From positions 1-64,000 of the forward strand of contig CAWKND010000008.1 of NCBI GenBank assembly GCA_963850915.1: a DNA stretch of 64,000 nt, in the 5' to 3' direction. Source of the stretch: CAVTWH01 sp963850915. GTDB taxonomy: Bacteria > Actinomycetota > Actinomycetes > Mycobacteriales > Micromonosporaceae. Positions within the stretch are counted from its first letter, which is position 1. Each line of letters opens with the position of its first letter. Below are positions 46,942 to 56,680 of this stretch, in pieces. Below the pieces are notes generated by a model. It was given only the letters and a program-made list of their open reading frames with translations, was not told where the DNA came from and did not search any database. A program made the position numbers and the translations under genes.

Positions 46942-48603
46942 CTACCCGTTGACCCGGTACCAGGCCGTCGCAGGGCCGGCGATCGCGCCGGAGTTCAACG
47001 GCGCGCTGCACAGCAGAGCCGATCCCCACTGTACTGGCGGCGCGAACGCGTGCGCTCCGAAAACGGTGACGCTGACGATGTCGCCACGGCGGAAGGCGAG
47101 CACGTCTTCCCGTCCGGTTTCCAGCCATTGCAGGTCGCTGGCGTGGTCGAGGCTGCGCCGCAGACGCAGCGCCTGCCGGTACAGCGCGAGCACGGTATCG
47201 GGGGCGCCGGGGTGGGTGTTGGCGGCAGCGGCCTGGACGTCGGCCGCATAGTCGGCGAACCACGCGGGCTGGGGCAGCCACGGCCGGCCGGTGGAGAAGC
47301 CGAAGTTCGGGTCGGCCGATGTCCAGGGAAGGGGTATTCGGCAGCCGTCGCGGCCGTGCTCGGTGTGCACGGAGCGATGCCAGATCGGGTCCTGCCGTAC
47401 ATGACCGGGTAGCTCCTGCACCTCCGGCAGGCCCAGCTCCTCTCCCTGGTACAGGTAGACCGAGCCGGGCAGGGCGAGGGTCAGCAGCAGCGCCGCCGTG
47501 GCGCGCCGGGTACCGAGTTCGACGTCGACCCGGCCACGGCGGCGGGTACGGATGGCGTTGGCGTCTTGGCTGGCGATCGGTTCGGCTTCGACGATGCCGT
47601 ACCTGGTGACCGAGCGATGCACGTCGTGACTGTTCAGCGCCCAGGTGGCTACGCCGTCGGCCCGTTTGAGTCCGGCCAGCGATTCGTTGATGGACAGCCG
47701 GAACGAGTCGGCGTCGAACGGCTGCAGCAGCAGATCGAAGTAGAAGACCTGGTTGAGTTCGCCGGGCCGGATGTAGTCGGCGACGTCGGCGGGGGGCAGC
47801 CACACCTCGCCGAGCAGGGTCAGCTCCCGGTCGTAGCGTTGGGCGATGCCGCGCCAGTGCTTGAAAATCTCGTGTACGCCGGGCTGGTTCCACAGGTACG
47901 GGTTGTCGCCGTCCGGGTCGGCCAGGTCGGGCAGGCCGTCGCCCTTCACCATGGCGTACGCGACGTCTATCCGGAATCCGTCGATTCCCCGGTCGAACCA
48001 GGTGGTCAGTACCTGCTCGAAGAGCCGCGGCACGTCCGGGTTCTGCCAGTTGAAGTCCGGCTGGCTCGGGTCGAAGCTGTGCAGGTACCACTGGCCGTCG
48101 GCGATCCGGGTCCAGGCCGGCCCGCCGAAAGTCGAGCGCCAGTTGTTGGGCGGCAAGGCACCGTCGGGTCCGCGCCCGTCGGCGAAGTGGAACCTTGACC
48201 GCTCGGGTGAGCCGGATCCGGCCCGCAGCGCCTGCACGAACCAGTCGTGTTGATCGGAGCAGTGGTTGGGGACCAGATCCATCAGGAGTTTCAGCCCGCG
48301 TTTGTGGGCCGCGGCGAGCAGGCGCTCGAAGGCGGGCAGGCCGCCGTAGCGGGGATCGATGGTGAGGTGGTCGGCGATGTCGTACCCGCCGTCGCGGTTG
48401 GGCGAGGGGTAGCACGGGTTGAGCCACAGACCGTCGACGCCCAGCGCCACCAGGTAGTCCAGGTGTGCGGTAACGCCGTCCAGGTCGCCGATGCCGTCGC
48501 CGTCGGAGTCGGCGAAGGACTTCAGGTAGATCTGGTAGACAACGCTGGATCGCCACCAGGGGGCGGCGGGTGGGCTGGCCGGTGTCGGGGGTGAGTCGCT
48601 CAT
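46942..48603 (-). CDS. GH13 alpha-glucosidase (oligo-1,6-glucosidase type)
   Basis: An intact 553-residue cytosolic enzyme; no signal peptide. The (beta/alpha)8 barrel shows SVVYQIYLKSFADSDGDGIG and LDYLVALGVDGLWLNPCYPS, then LLMDLVPNHCSDQH (region I). The nucleophile Asp is in GIDGFRIDVAYAM, the general acid Glu in LTLLGEVWLP and the transition-state Asp in ATWALNSHDVHRSVTRYG. The C-terminal beta domain begins near VLALYRQALRLRR. It fits alpha-glucosidases that release glucose from isomaltose or isomalto-oligosaccharides. It closes the sugar locus, 124 bases after the GH66 gene, and should finish the breakdown of imported fragments. Confidence 0.88.
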   Translation of the reverse strand: MSDSPPTPASPPAAPWWRSSVVYQIYLKSFADSDGDGIGDLDGVTAHLDYLVALGVDGLWLNPCYPSPNRDGGYDIADHLTIDPRYGGLPAFERLLAAAHKRGLKLLMDLVPNHCSDQHDWFVQALRAGSGSPERSRFHFADGRGPDGALPPNNWRSTFGGPAWTRIADGQWYLHSFDPSQPDFNWQNPDVPRLFEQVLTTWFDRGIDGFRIDVAYAMVKGDGLPDLADPDGDNPYLWNQPGVHEIFKHWRGIAQRYDRELTLLGEVWLPPADVADYIRPGELNQVFYFDLLLQPFDADSFRLSINESLAGLKRADGVATWALNSHDVHRSVTRYGIVEAEPIASQDANAIRTRRRGRVDVELGTRRATAALLLTLALPGSVYLYQGEELGLPEVQELPGHVRQDPIWHRSVHTEHGRDGCRIPLPWTSADPNFGFSTGRPWLPQPAWFADYAADVQAAAANTHPGAPDTVLALYRQALRLRRSLDHASDLQWLETGREDVLAFRRGDIVSVTVFGAHAFAPPVQWGSALLCSAPLNSGAIAGPATAWYRVNG

Positions 48604-48727
48604 CGGGGTTCCTTGCGTGAGGTTGTAGTGACGTTGGCGCCGTGCCGCGTTGGCGGCGCCCCGGTAGCGCGGCCGGCCGGGCCGTTCGGTGACTACGTGA
48701 CCGTTGTGGGTAAGTACGACGGGGTGG

Positions 48728-50324
48728 TTACCGTGGGGTGGGGAAGGGTTCGATCAGCAGTACCTGCCAGATCTGGCACGGTGGCAGCTGGCCGAGGGCG
48801 AAGTCACCATCGACGCTCAGTTCGATGTCGGTCAGCCGGTCCGCGCCGCCCGGATCCGGGGTGGCCAGCCGGACGCGCGGGAGGTCGGTGCCCATCCGCC
48901 GGAGGCGTAGCGTGCCGGGGCCTGGGTCGGCGGGCGTTTCGCGGGGCGCGTCCCAGTGGGTGTCGTGCTGGCCGACGAGGTTGATCAGGTGTACGACGTA
49001 GCGGCCGTCGGGTAGCTGGGTGATGCGCCGCCACACGCTGCCGGCGGTGGCCAGCGCTTCGACCCCGACGGCCGGATAGCGCACGTCGATGTCGTCGTTG
49101 TACGTCTCGGCGAAGCTGGCGGTGACCTCGACGATGCCTGGGGCGAAGAGCAGCTCGCAGTGGGCGACAGAGAAGTCATACCAGCGGTGCAGCAGCTGCG
49201 CCGTGGAGTCCTCTACGGTGTGGTTGCGTACGTAGTACGGGTCGACGAGGATCCGGTCCGCCTCTCCGCACAGCAACTGGGTGGCGCCGTGGGAGAACAG
49301 CGTCGCCATGGTGAACTGGGTCGCCAGATCGGCCGATGCGGTCGGCGCGCTGTCGTAGACGTGTTGGTACGCCGCGATCACCACGGGTTTGCCCGCGCCT
49401 ACCTGCCGGGCCCGGGTCGCGGTCTGGGCCAGGTGCTCCAAACCGAGGTGCGGCGACCAGACCTCGATGTAGACGGCGTCCTGCGGCGACGTGGCCGTCA
49501 TCCACGTCGGGAAGTCGTTGACATTGTTGAAGACCAGCTTCGCCCCGGGCAGCACGGCGCGTACCTCGTCGATGATCCGACCAAAGCTGGCGGCGACGTC
49601 GACGCGCTGCCCGTCGGGGCGGTGTGCCTGCTTCGGGTAGCCGTACTGGTCGAGGTGGTAGCCGTCGAAGCCGACCTGTGCGGTGGCTGCGGTGAGGTCG
49701 GCGGTGAAGTGCGCCAACCAGTCCAGTGCCGCCGGATCGAGTATGAAGAGGAAGTCGCCCAGCGCGTACGCCTCTCCGGTGGCGGTCAGCAGCGCGTTGT
49801 GCTGCCACTTGGGCCATTCGGCCGGGCCGACCGCGTACACCGCAGCGTAGCCCAGCGCGTTGGCGCCGACGTGGTGGCAGGCGGCGATCAGCGACCGTAC
49901 GGTGGCCAGCACGATCGGTTGGCCCAGCGCGTCGAGGTACTCCTCGCCGCCGCCCAGTAGGTCGGCGTGGCGGTAGGCCCAGTCATAGAACTGTACGTCG
50001 GTCAGGTGTAGCCGGCGCAGGTTGTCCACGAAGCCGGCCGGATCGCGCTCGGGCCGGTAGTCGACGACGAATCCGTACCGCAGCGCGGTAGGCGGCGCCG
50101 GCACTCACGTCCACGGCGGTACGTGCCAGGCCCAGTTCGACGCCGTAGCCGCCCGCTGGCAGTGCTGGCAGCAGGACGATTCCGTCGGCGTCGACCTGCG
50201 CTGTGGCGACCAGGTCGCCCAGACGCCACACGGTGAGGGCGGCCGGCTCGCTCAGTGCCCGGACCTCGATCCCGATCGGCTCGCCCGGGCTGAAGGTGAC
50301 CTGGGTCGGCAGCAGCTCGGTCAT
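48728..50324 (-). CDS. GH66 dextranase-like glycoside hydrolase, no signal peptide, one frameshift
   Basis: The ATG at 50324 overlaps the permease stop (ATGA). An N-terminal Ig-like domain (TQVTFSPGEPIGIEVRALSE) leads, after a slip near 50100, into the barrel ALRYGFVVDYRPERDPAGFV, HLTDVQFYDWAYRHADLLG, the nucleophile Asp in VGFDGYHLDQYGYPKQA, KLVFNNVNDFPTW and the acid/base Glu in DAVYIEVWSPHLGLEHLA. The barrel is followed by a beta-sandwich (RYPAVGVEALATAG). About 532 residues. GH66 includes endo-dextranases and cycloisomaltooligosaccharide glucanotransferases; the CBM35 insert of the latter is absent. Most GH66 enzymes are exported, but none of the N-terminal residues form a signal, so it probably acts on imported oligosaccharides. 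Confidence 0.82.
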
Positions 50325-51187
50325 CCCTTGACCGCCCCGGCGGTGAGTCCCTGCACGAAATACCTCTGGAAGATCAGGAAGACGACGATGACCGGGACGA
50401 CCGCGATGAGGGACGCGGCGAAGACCAGCCCCCACAGGGTGGAGTTCTGGCCCTGGAACAGAGCGATGCCGATGGGCAGGGTGCGCTTGGTCGGCGAGTT
50501 GATGATGGTCAGTGCCCAGGCGAACTCGTCCCAGCTGGCCAGGAAGGTGAAGATGGTCGCGGTGGCCAGTGCCGGTTTGGCCAGCGGCAGGATCAGTCGG
50601 CGGTACCGGGTAAACGCCCCGGCCCCGTCGACCTGCATGGCCTGCTCCAGTTCGACCGGGATGGCTTGGAAGAACCCGCGCAGCAGGAACGTGTTCAGCG
50701 ACAGCGACGAGCCGACGTAGAAGACCACCAGTCCGACCGTCGAGTCGATCAGCCCGAGGTACTTGGCGAGGAGGAACTGCGGGATGATCAGCATCATCGC
50801 CGGAACCATCAGGCCGACCAGCAGCACCTTGAACAGCACCTCGCGGCCCGGAAAGTCGAAACGGGCGAACGCGTAGGCCATCATCGAGCTCAACAGCAGG
50901 GACAGGACGGTGGTGGCCGCGGCCACGCCGATCGAGTTGACGAAGTACCGGCCGAAGTTCTCAGTGCTCCATGCGGTGGTGTAGTTGCTCGCCGTCGCCG
51001 GGTGCGGGATGAACTGCGGCGGGATCGTCAGCACGTAGGTCTGGCTCTTGAACGACGTGGAGAGCATGTACACGAAGGGCGCCACCATCACGGCCGCGCC
51101 GACGGTGAGGATCAGGTACCGCAGGGCGTTGGCGGGCAGCCGTCCGCGGCGGTGGCTGCGGCGGTGGGCTGTAGCGGTGGTCATCAT
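50321..51187 (-). CDS. Sugar ABC transporter permease (MalG/CUT1 type)
   Basis: An intact ~288-residue inner-membrane protein. The start MMTTATAHRR overlaps the stop of the first permease (ATGA). Six helices, beginning LRYLILTVGAAVMVAPFVYM then STSFKS. The EAA loop that docks the ATPase is VELEQAMQVDGAGAFTRYRR then LILPLAKPALATATIF. It ends with VPVIVVFLIFQRYFVQGLTA and GAVKG, the standard MalG-type terminus. It pairs with the MalF-type permease upstream and is coupled to the GH66 gene downstream. Confidence 0.9.
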   Translation of the reverse strand: MMTTATAHRRSHRRGRLPANALRYLILTVGAAVMVAPFVYMLSTSFKSQTYVLTIPPQFIPHPATASNYTTAWSTENFGRYFVNSIGVAAATTVLSLLLSSMMAYAFARFDFPGREVLFKVLLVGLMVPAMMLIIPQFLLAKYLGLIDSTVGLVVFYVGSSLSLNTFLLRGFFQAIPVELEQAMQVDGAGAFTRYRRLILPLAKPALATATIFTFLASWDEFAWALTIINSPTKRTLPIGIALFQGQNSTLWGLVFAASLIAVVPVIVVFLIFQRYFVQGLTAGAVKG

Positions 51188-52146
51188 GCGTCCTCCCTGC
51201 GGAATGCCCGCAACTGGATCGCCGAGAGGACGAACACGCCGACGGTCAGCAGCACCGCGATCGCCGAGCCATAGCCGAAGTTGAGGTTGCCGAAGGCCTG
51301 CTTGTACATGTAGGTCAGCAGCACCTGGGTGGAGTCGGCCGGCCCACCACCGGTCATCAGCAAGACCGAGATGAACACGTTGAAGCCGCCGATGACCAGC
51401 ATGACCGTGACGAAGGCGGCGGCCGGCCAGATCACCGGCAGGGTCACCGCGCGGAAGCGTTGCCAGCGACCGGCCCCGTCCACCTCCGCGGACTCGAGCA
51501 GGTCCTTCGGTACGCCCTGTAGCGCGGCGAGGAAGATCATCATTGACCAGCCGATCCCCTTCCACACACCCAGCGCCGAGATGGCCACCATGCCGGTCCA
51601 GCGTCCGGACAGCCAGGAGGTGTTGTGACTCGTGACATGCGTGACGTCGTGCAGCGCCCAGTTGACCAGTCCACTGTCGGCGAACAGGTACTGGAACAGC
51701 AGCGAGACCACCACCCAGCTGGTCACCACCGGCAGGTAGAACAGCACGCGGTAGACCGCGCGGCCCGGTGCCCGGTTGTTGAGCAGCGTGGCGATGAACA
51801 GGCCGAGGATGATCTGCGGCGGCACGGTGACCGCCATGTAGAAGGCGCTGTTCTGCAGCCCTCGCCAGAACACCGGGTCGTGGAAGGCGGTGCGGTAGTT
51901 CGCCCAGCCGGTGAACTCGCTGGCAGCGCCGGCGACGACGTTCCAGTCGTAGAAGCTCATCTGGAAGGCGCGCAGCATCGGGTAGATGATCACGAGAAGG
52001 AACAGAGCGAATCCGGGGGCGAGGAACAGGTACGGGGTCAACCCGGCGCGGGTACGCCGGCCGCCGTAACGGTTGCGGCGCACCCGGCGGGTCCCACCGG
52101 CCGCGCCGGTGCGGCGCGGCTCGGTGGTCTCCAACACGGTGGTCAT
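51184..52146 (-). CDS. Sugar ABC transporter permease (MalF/CUT1 type)
   Basis: An intact 320-residue membrane protein. A basic cytosolic N-terminus is followed by GLTPYLFLAPGFALFLLVII, the conserved MSFYDWNVV and GWANYRTAFHDPVFWRGLQN regions, and the EAA loop LQGVPKDLLESAEVDGAGRW then QRFRAVTLPVIWPA, with six helices. It belongs to the CUT1 di/oligosaccharide family. It lies 21 bases after the binding-protein gene and overlaps the second permease. No ATPase gene is in the operon, as usual for actinobacterial systems energised by a shared MsiK. Confidence 0.9.
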   Translation of the reverse strand: MTTVLETTEPRRTGAAGGTRRVRRNRYGGRRTRAGLTPYLFLAPGFALFLLVIIYPMLRAFQMSFYDWNVVAGAASEFTGWANYRTAFHDPVFWRGLQNSAFYMAVTVPPQIILGLFIATLLNNRAPGRAVYRVLFYLPVVTSWVVVSLLFQYLFADSGLVNWALHDVTHVTSHNTSWLSGRWTGMVAISALGVWKGIGWSMMIFLAALQGVPKDLLESAEVDGAGRWQRFRAVTLPVIWPAAAFVTVMLVIGGFNVFISVLLMTGGGPADSTQVLLTYMYKQAFGNLNFGYGSAIAVLLTVGVFVLSAIQLRAFRREDA

Positions 52147-52167
52147 GACTTCCTTTGGGCTATCTGG

Positions 52168-53442
52168 TCAGCTGGTCTGCGTCAGCAACGCGTCGATCGC
52201 CTTGGCCGCGTTGTCCAGCGCCTGCTGGACGGTGGCGCTGCCGTCGAACGCCTTGGTGAGTTCGTTGGCCAGTGCGGTGTCGATCGCCGGTGCCTGCGGG
52301 ACCGACGGCCGGGGCCGGGCGGTCTGCAGCTGCTTGATGAACGGGGCGAAGTCCGGTACTGCCGCGGCCTCCTGGCCATCCAGGCTTCTCACCACCGACA
52401 TCTGTCCGGTCTTGGCCATCGCGATCTGGTAGTCCGCCGTCTGCGTGAAGGCGAGGAACTTCATCGCCTCGGCCTGGTGTTTGGAGGCCGTGGTCAGCAC
52501 GATGTCCTCACCGCCGACGACCGAGATGGAGCCACCCGGACCGGCCGGAACCGACGAGTAGACCGGCTTGAAGTCGGGGTACTGACCCGACCAGATGCCC
52601 TGCATCCACGGGCCGTCCAGGACGTTGGCGTAGTTCGCCTTCGGCAGACCGTCGGAGGTCTGTACGGCGCCCTTGTTCCCGATGATCAGGTTGGGGATGG
52701 CGCCCTGCTTGTACAGGTCGACCAGCAACTGCACGCCGGCCACGCTCGCCGCGCTGTTCAGGTACCCGGTCGCCTTGGTCAGGTCGGGACTGGTCACCTC
52801 ACCGCCGGCGGACCAGATCCACGGATATACGTTCCAGCCCTGCAGACCGCTGTCGGCGAAGACGGCGATCTTCTTGGCCGCGAGCAGACCCGCGTCGGCC
52901 TTCAGGTCGTCGAAGGTGGCCGGCGGTGCGGTGATACCGGCCTGCTGCAAGGCCGCGCTGTTGGAGATGAGTACCCGGGTGTTGGTGTCCAGCGGCAGGC
53001 CGTAGTAGTGCCCGTTCCACTTGTTGGTGGCCAGGCTGCCGGGGTAGGTGTCGCCCGCGAGCTTTTCGAAGGCCGGCATCTTGCCGTCCAGCTGTGCGAA
53101 GACCTCGAGGGCGGCGAACTTGGGTACCCAGCCGATGTCCGAGCGAACCATGTCGGGCAGCTCCCCGCCGGCCGCGCTGGTGGTCAGCTTCTGCAGCAGG
53201 GAGTCGTACGGAATATCGACATAGTTGATTTTGATGTTCGGGTTGGCCTTCTCGAAGGCCGGGATGATGGTGCCGCTCAACGCATCCGTTTGGGTCTTGT
53301 TGCCACCGTTGCCGTAGGTGCCCCAGAAGGTGAGTGTCACCTGCTTGCCGGAGTCTTTCGTGTCGCCTGAGCCGGAGCAGCCGGCCAGCGCGAGCGCGGC
53401 GGCGACCGCTATGCTCGTCAACTTCGTGGAACGACGTGCCAT
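52168..53442 (-). CDS. Sugar ABC transporter substrate-binding lipoprotein
   Basis: An intact 424-residue lipoprotein. The signal ends in the lipobox AALALAGC (Cys near residue 21). The CUT1-type binding fold follows: QVTLTFWGTYGNGGNKTQTD, IIPAFEKANPNIKINYVDIP, LPDMVRSDIGWVPKFAALEV, YYGLPLDTNTRVLISNSAAL and GPWMQGIWSGQYP, with several Trp/Tyr for sugar stacking. A CTCCTT (ribosome site on the minus strand AAGGAGAG) precedes the ATG. It captures the oligosaccharide outside the membrane and delivers it to the two permeases. Confidence 0.9.
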   Translation of the reverse strand: MARRSTKLTSIAVAAALALAGCSGSGDTKDSGKQVTLTFWGTYGNGGNKTQTDALSGTIIPAFEKANPNIKINYVDIPYDSLLQKLTTSAAGGELPDMVRSDIGWVPKFAALEVFAQLDGKMPAFEKLAGDTYPGSLATNKWNGHYYGLPLDTNTRVLISNSAALQQAGITAPPATFDDLKADAGLLAAKKIAVFADSGLQGWNVYPWIWSAGGEVTSPDLTKATGYLNSAASVAGVQLLVDLYKQGAIPNLIIGNKGAVQTSDGLPKANYANVLDGPWMQGIWSGQYPDFKPVYSSVPAGPGGSISVVGGEDIVLTTASKHQAEAMKFLAFTQTADYQIAMAKTGQMSVVRSLDGQEAAAVPDFAPFIKQLQTARPRPSVPQAPAIDTALANELTKAFDGSATVQQALDNAAKAIDALLTQTS

Positions 53443-53569
53443 GGTCTCTCCTTGAAGAGGGGTGAAACGGCGGGGAAGGATCCGCCGGGTGGTGCGCTCG
53501 CCGGTGATGCGGCGAGTGGATGTGTCGTTGTCAGGAAGCGGTATACGGTGCGTGGCCGGCGATCGCCGG

Positions 53570-54808
53570 TCACGCACCGACGAACTCGGTGAGCTTGCTC
53601 AGCGACAGCAAGACGCCGTGGCGCAGCATCGTCGCGGCCGCTCCCCTGGCCCAGGTCTCGTCGGGAAGCGGACGGACCAGCACCGTGCAGTCGGCGGCGG
53701 TGGAGGAGAAGGCGTTCCGGGCCAGCTCGGCCCGCAGCGCGTCGATGAACAGGTCGGAGGCGGCCATCCCCTCGCCGGAGAGGATCACCAGCGGCGGGTT
53801 GAGCAGGTTGAGCAGCGCGGCGATGGCCCGGCCCAGCGCCACGCCGGCCTGGGTGAAGACATGGCGGGCGACCGCGTCACCGGCGTGTGCCTGCGCCACG
53901 ACCTGGGAGATCCTGCTGACCCGCTGGCCGCCGGCCGCGGACATCGCCGCGGCGATGGCCGTGTCGCTGACCACGGACTCCAGACAGCCGCGCTTTCCGC
54001 AGTGACACAGCGGTCCGTCGGGGTCGACGACCATGTGACCGAACTCGCCGGCGGCCCCGCTGACTCCGCGCCAGAGCTGCCCGTCCAGAACCAGTCCGCA
54101 GCCCACGCCGGCGCCAACGGTGACCAGGGCGAAGCTCGGGAAGGTGCTGCCCGCGCCGAACCACTGTTCGGCCACGGCCAAGGTGTTGACGTCGTTTTCG
54201 ATGACCACCGGCAGACCCATCCGGTCGGTCAGCATCTGTCGGAGGGGTACGTCGTGCCAGCCGAGGAACGGTGATTCGACGACGACGCCGGTGGCGCCGC
54301 TGATGTGACCACCGAGCCCGACGCCGACACCCAGCAGGCGATCCCGCTCGATCGGCGCGCGCTCCAGCAAGAGCGTGGTCATCTCCTCGATCACCGCGAC
54401 CACGCCGGTGGGGCTGGTGTCGCGGTACTTCATCCGGTGCGCGGACTGGACTTCGGCGTGCAGGTCGACGACGACCCCGACGACCTCGCGGTCCATCAGC
54501 TTGATGCCCACGGCGTGGTGGCGGCCTGGATCGACCTGCAACGGGATCTGTGGGCGGCCGGGGACACCGGCTTCCCTAACGTTCTCCACGAGGTACCCGT
54601 GGCTGATCATCGGTTTGACGAGTTTGGTGACCGAGGCCGCGGAGAGCCCGGTCAGCCGCGCCGCGTCCCGCCGGGACAGCGGACCCCGGGTCAATACCGC
54701 CTCGAAGAGCGCGCCGAGGTGCTGCTCCCGGCTGCCGAACGGGCGTACCGGGGCCAGCCTGTCACCCGCGACAGACAGGTCGTGCTGATCCGCGTCTGCC
54801 TGCATCAT
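53570..54808 (-). CDS. ROK-family transcriptional repressor of the sugar locus
   Basis: An intact 412-residue protein. The N-terminal helix-turn-helix is LTRGPLSRRDAARLTGLSAA then SVTKLVKPMISHGYL. The ROK domain follows with HAVGIKLMDREVVGVVVDLH, the DVNTLAVAEQWFGAG signature, VTVGAGVGCGLVLDGQLWRG and the zinc motif GHMVVDPDGPLCHCGKRGCL (His plus three Cys). Such NagC/XylR-like proteins repress sugar operons until a sugar or sugar phosphate binds. It is encoded in the same direction, 127 bases before the binding-protein gene, with its own promoter upstream. Confidence 0.9.
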   Translation of the reverse strand: MMQADADQHDLSVAGDRLAPVRPFGSREQHLGALFEAVLTRGPLSRRDAARLTGLSAASVTKLVKPMISHGYLVENVREAGVPGRPQIPLQVDPGRHHAVGIKLMDREVVGVVVDLHAEVQSAHRMKYRDTSPTGVVAVIEEMTTLLLERAPIERDRLLGVGVGLGGHISGATGVVVESPFLGWHDVPLRQMLTDRMGLPVVIENDVNTLAVAEQWFGAGSTFPSFALVTVGAGVGCGLVLDGQLWRGVSGAAGEFGHMVVDPDGPLCHCGKRGCLESVVSDTAIAAAMSAAGGQRVSRISQVVAQAHAGDAVARHVFTQAGVALGRAIAALLNLLNPPLVILSGEGMAASDLFIDALRAELARNAFSSTAADCTVLVRPLPDETWARGAAATMLRHGVLLSLSKLTEFVGA

Positions 54809-54857
54809 GGGGCACTCCCGTCCAGAGCGTCGTCACGAGGAATGGGTGACGGCGGCG

Positions 54858-54887
54858 AGCGTAAGCCGAGTTGATTTCGGACGTCAA
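54858..54887 (-). promoter_or_regulatory. Candidate promoter of the ROK gene
   Basis: On the minus strand TTGACG (54882-54887) and TACGCT (54858-54863) are 18 bases apart, placing the start about 40 bases before the ROK ATG. Just upstream are two GCGAATTAC / ACGAATTGG-like copies that could be an operator. The match is fair, not strong. Confidence 0.4.
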
Positions 54888-54958
54888 GTAATTCGCTCCA
54901 CGAGGTTTCCAATTCGTTACACAAGGCGCCCTGCAGTGCGAAGACGGGAACCGGTTGC

Positions 54959-55847
54959 TTGACGACGCGAAGCAACACGGCTGAGACTGCACCACAGACA
55001 CCGCGTCGCGACGCGCCCGGCCAGTACCGACGGCGTCCCATTCCCGTACCAGCAGCCCGGCATCTCCACCCGCACGAGGAGCGATCTCTGCAGACTGTCG
55101 GCTCGCGTGGCCCGGAATCCGCCGGCATCCCGGTCGGCGAAGCTCACCGCTACCCCGGGCTGACACCACCGCCCGAGACCGACGAACTGTGGCCGCTCAC
55201 CCTGGTACCCGCAGCCGAGATTCCCGATCCTGCGCCGACCGTGATGGTCCACAAAGTCGGCGGCTCCAAGGTCCGACACACCATCGACCACTGGCACGCG
55301 GCGGTCAGCATCGCCACCGAAGACAGCCAGATCGGCGGCTTCGACTACAAGATCTCCGAATGTGACCCATGGCTGCTCGGACCACGGCTGATCGAACTCC
55401 CCGGCGACCGCCACCGCCGCACCGAGTTCACCAGCTTCCCCGTCTGCGGACTGCACATCGACCTGCCGGGCCGGACGGTGGGTATCTGGACAAGCCCGCA
55501 CCCACCAGGGCCTCAGCACGGCCTGGCCGCAGCTGTGGCCGGGCTGGTCGTTGCAACTGTGGGACGACGATGCTCACCGTCAGGTCCAGGCGGCCCACGA
55601 CCAGTTGGTACTGCCCACCGTGGACCTGGCCGCGCAGCGGCACGCCTACGGGGAGCGGCTCGACGACCTCTGGCACCTGTTCCTACCCGAATGCATGGCC
55701 ACCCAGGAATGGCAGGACCACTACCGCACCCTCACCAAGGACCGCTACGACAACTGGTCGCCCCGAGTAGCCGTCAAACTGACCGCCGAACGCTACGCCG
55801 CCCTACGCGCCCAAGCCGTAGACGAACAGCCAACCGAGACAACCTGA
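54959..55847 (+). CDS. Hypothetical protein, one frameshift
   Basis: A coding-like protein of unknown family. From about 55135 the frame reads HRYPGLTPPPETDELWPLTL, APTVMVHKVGGSKVRHTIDH, AAVSIATEDSQIGGFDYKIS, TEFTSFPVCGLHIDLPGRTV. After a slip near 55530 it continues WSLQLWDDDAHRQVQAAHDQ, LDDLWHLFLPECMATQEWQD and RVAVKLTAERYAALRAQ. No signal peptide, membrane segment or catalytic motif is recognised. The first ~55 codons look noncoding, so the true start is probably near 55100-55244 (ATG at 55244). It is divergent from the ROK gene. Confidence 0.4.
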
Positions 55848-56680
55848 GTACCGGCCGTCATCCTGCGTCAGCCGGTACCTTGCAGGCCCACGGCAGTACT
55901 ACCAACTGAGCCTGCTCGGCAAATGTGGCCACGATCTATGGAACATCTCCCAACCGCCGGCCGGTCGGTGGCGTCCCGGACGCTGTGCGGGGCGGTGAAC
56001 GAGCGGACGGCGTGAGCGCCCGGCGGCCACCCCCGCCCCCCTGTGCGGGTCGCCTCAGCTCGGGCGACGCAGCTGGTGGGTGGTGGTGCGGAGGCTGGCG
56101 CGGAGGTGTTCGTCCGCCCAGACGATGGTGTCGACCCGGCCGAAAGGTCCCCGACTACTGGTTCTGCTCGGTAAGTCGGTCCAGTTCGGGCAGTGCATCG
56201 ACCGCGCCCATTTTGACGACCAGCCTTCGGGCGCCGTCCGCGACGCACGTCGTCCGTGCACTCCAGGATCTCTACAACGCCAGGCAGAGCAGGCGATCCA
56301 GTTGCGCTCTCGGAAGATGAGCGACGTGTAACGCCAGAGCTTCGCCGCCACCTTCGATCCCGAGGTGGCACAAGGATGCCAACGAGCTGGTGGAAGATGC
56401 CTGGGCAAGTGGGCTGCTGCTGACTGGTAGCGAAGTTGGTACACCCACATTCGGGGCAGCATCGCAGTACGTCCGTTGCCCGAGGGACATGATCTCCTCT
56501 TGTGGTGGCCCGTCCGTACGCTTCCTCCTGGTGCTCATCGGTCGACCCAGTTGGCGCTCACGTCGGTTGACGCGACGTAGCCGTCGAGCGAGAACGACAT
56601 CCTGAGGACTGAGTCAGACAACGGCGCCGGTGCCGCAACGTGGTGCGGTACCGGCGCCGGAGTGTGGACGATCTGGCGGG
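55848..56680. other. Gene-poor region with one gene scrap
   Basis: I see no intact gene here. The minus strand near 56270-56340 has a coding-like EALALHVAHLPRAQLDRLLC stretch broken by stops and frame changes, possibly an old gene. At 56535-56609 there is a reductase scrap. The rest is GC-rich sequence without recognisable similarity. Confidence 0.45.
56535..56609 (-). pseudogene. 5' scrap of a RibD/DHFR-like gene
   Basis: The minus strand gives VLRMSFSLDGYVASTDVSAN then WVDR and a stop. The SxSLDGYVA opening is the hallmark N-terminus of the reductase family seen intact at 26065. Nothing further of the family follows. A remnant or a deletion product. Confidence 0.4.

Noticed and set aside
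46847..48556. Minus-strand frame of 569 codons overlapping the GH13 gene
   Set aside because: Arg/Pro-rich shadow in another frame of the same strand; the GH13 frame holds all catalytic motifs.
48728..50324. Cycloisomaltooligosaccharide glucanotransferase as the GH66 function
   Set aside because: The protein is about 532 residues and lacks the CBM35-like insertion in the barrel that those enzymes carry, so a hydrolase is more likely.
51625..53370. Plus-strand open frame of 581 codons across the sugar transporter genes
   Set aside because: Antisense to a clear binding protein and permease; no recognisable domain or start context.
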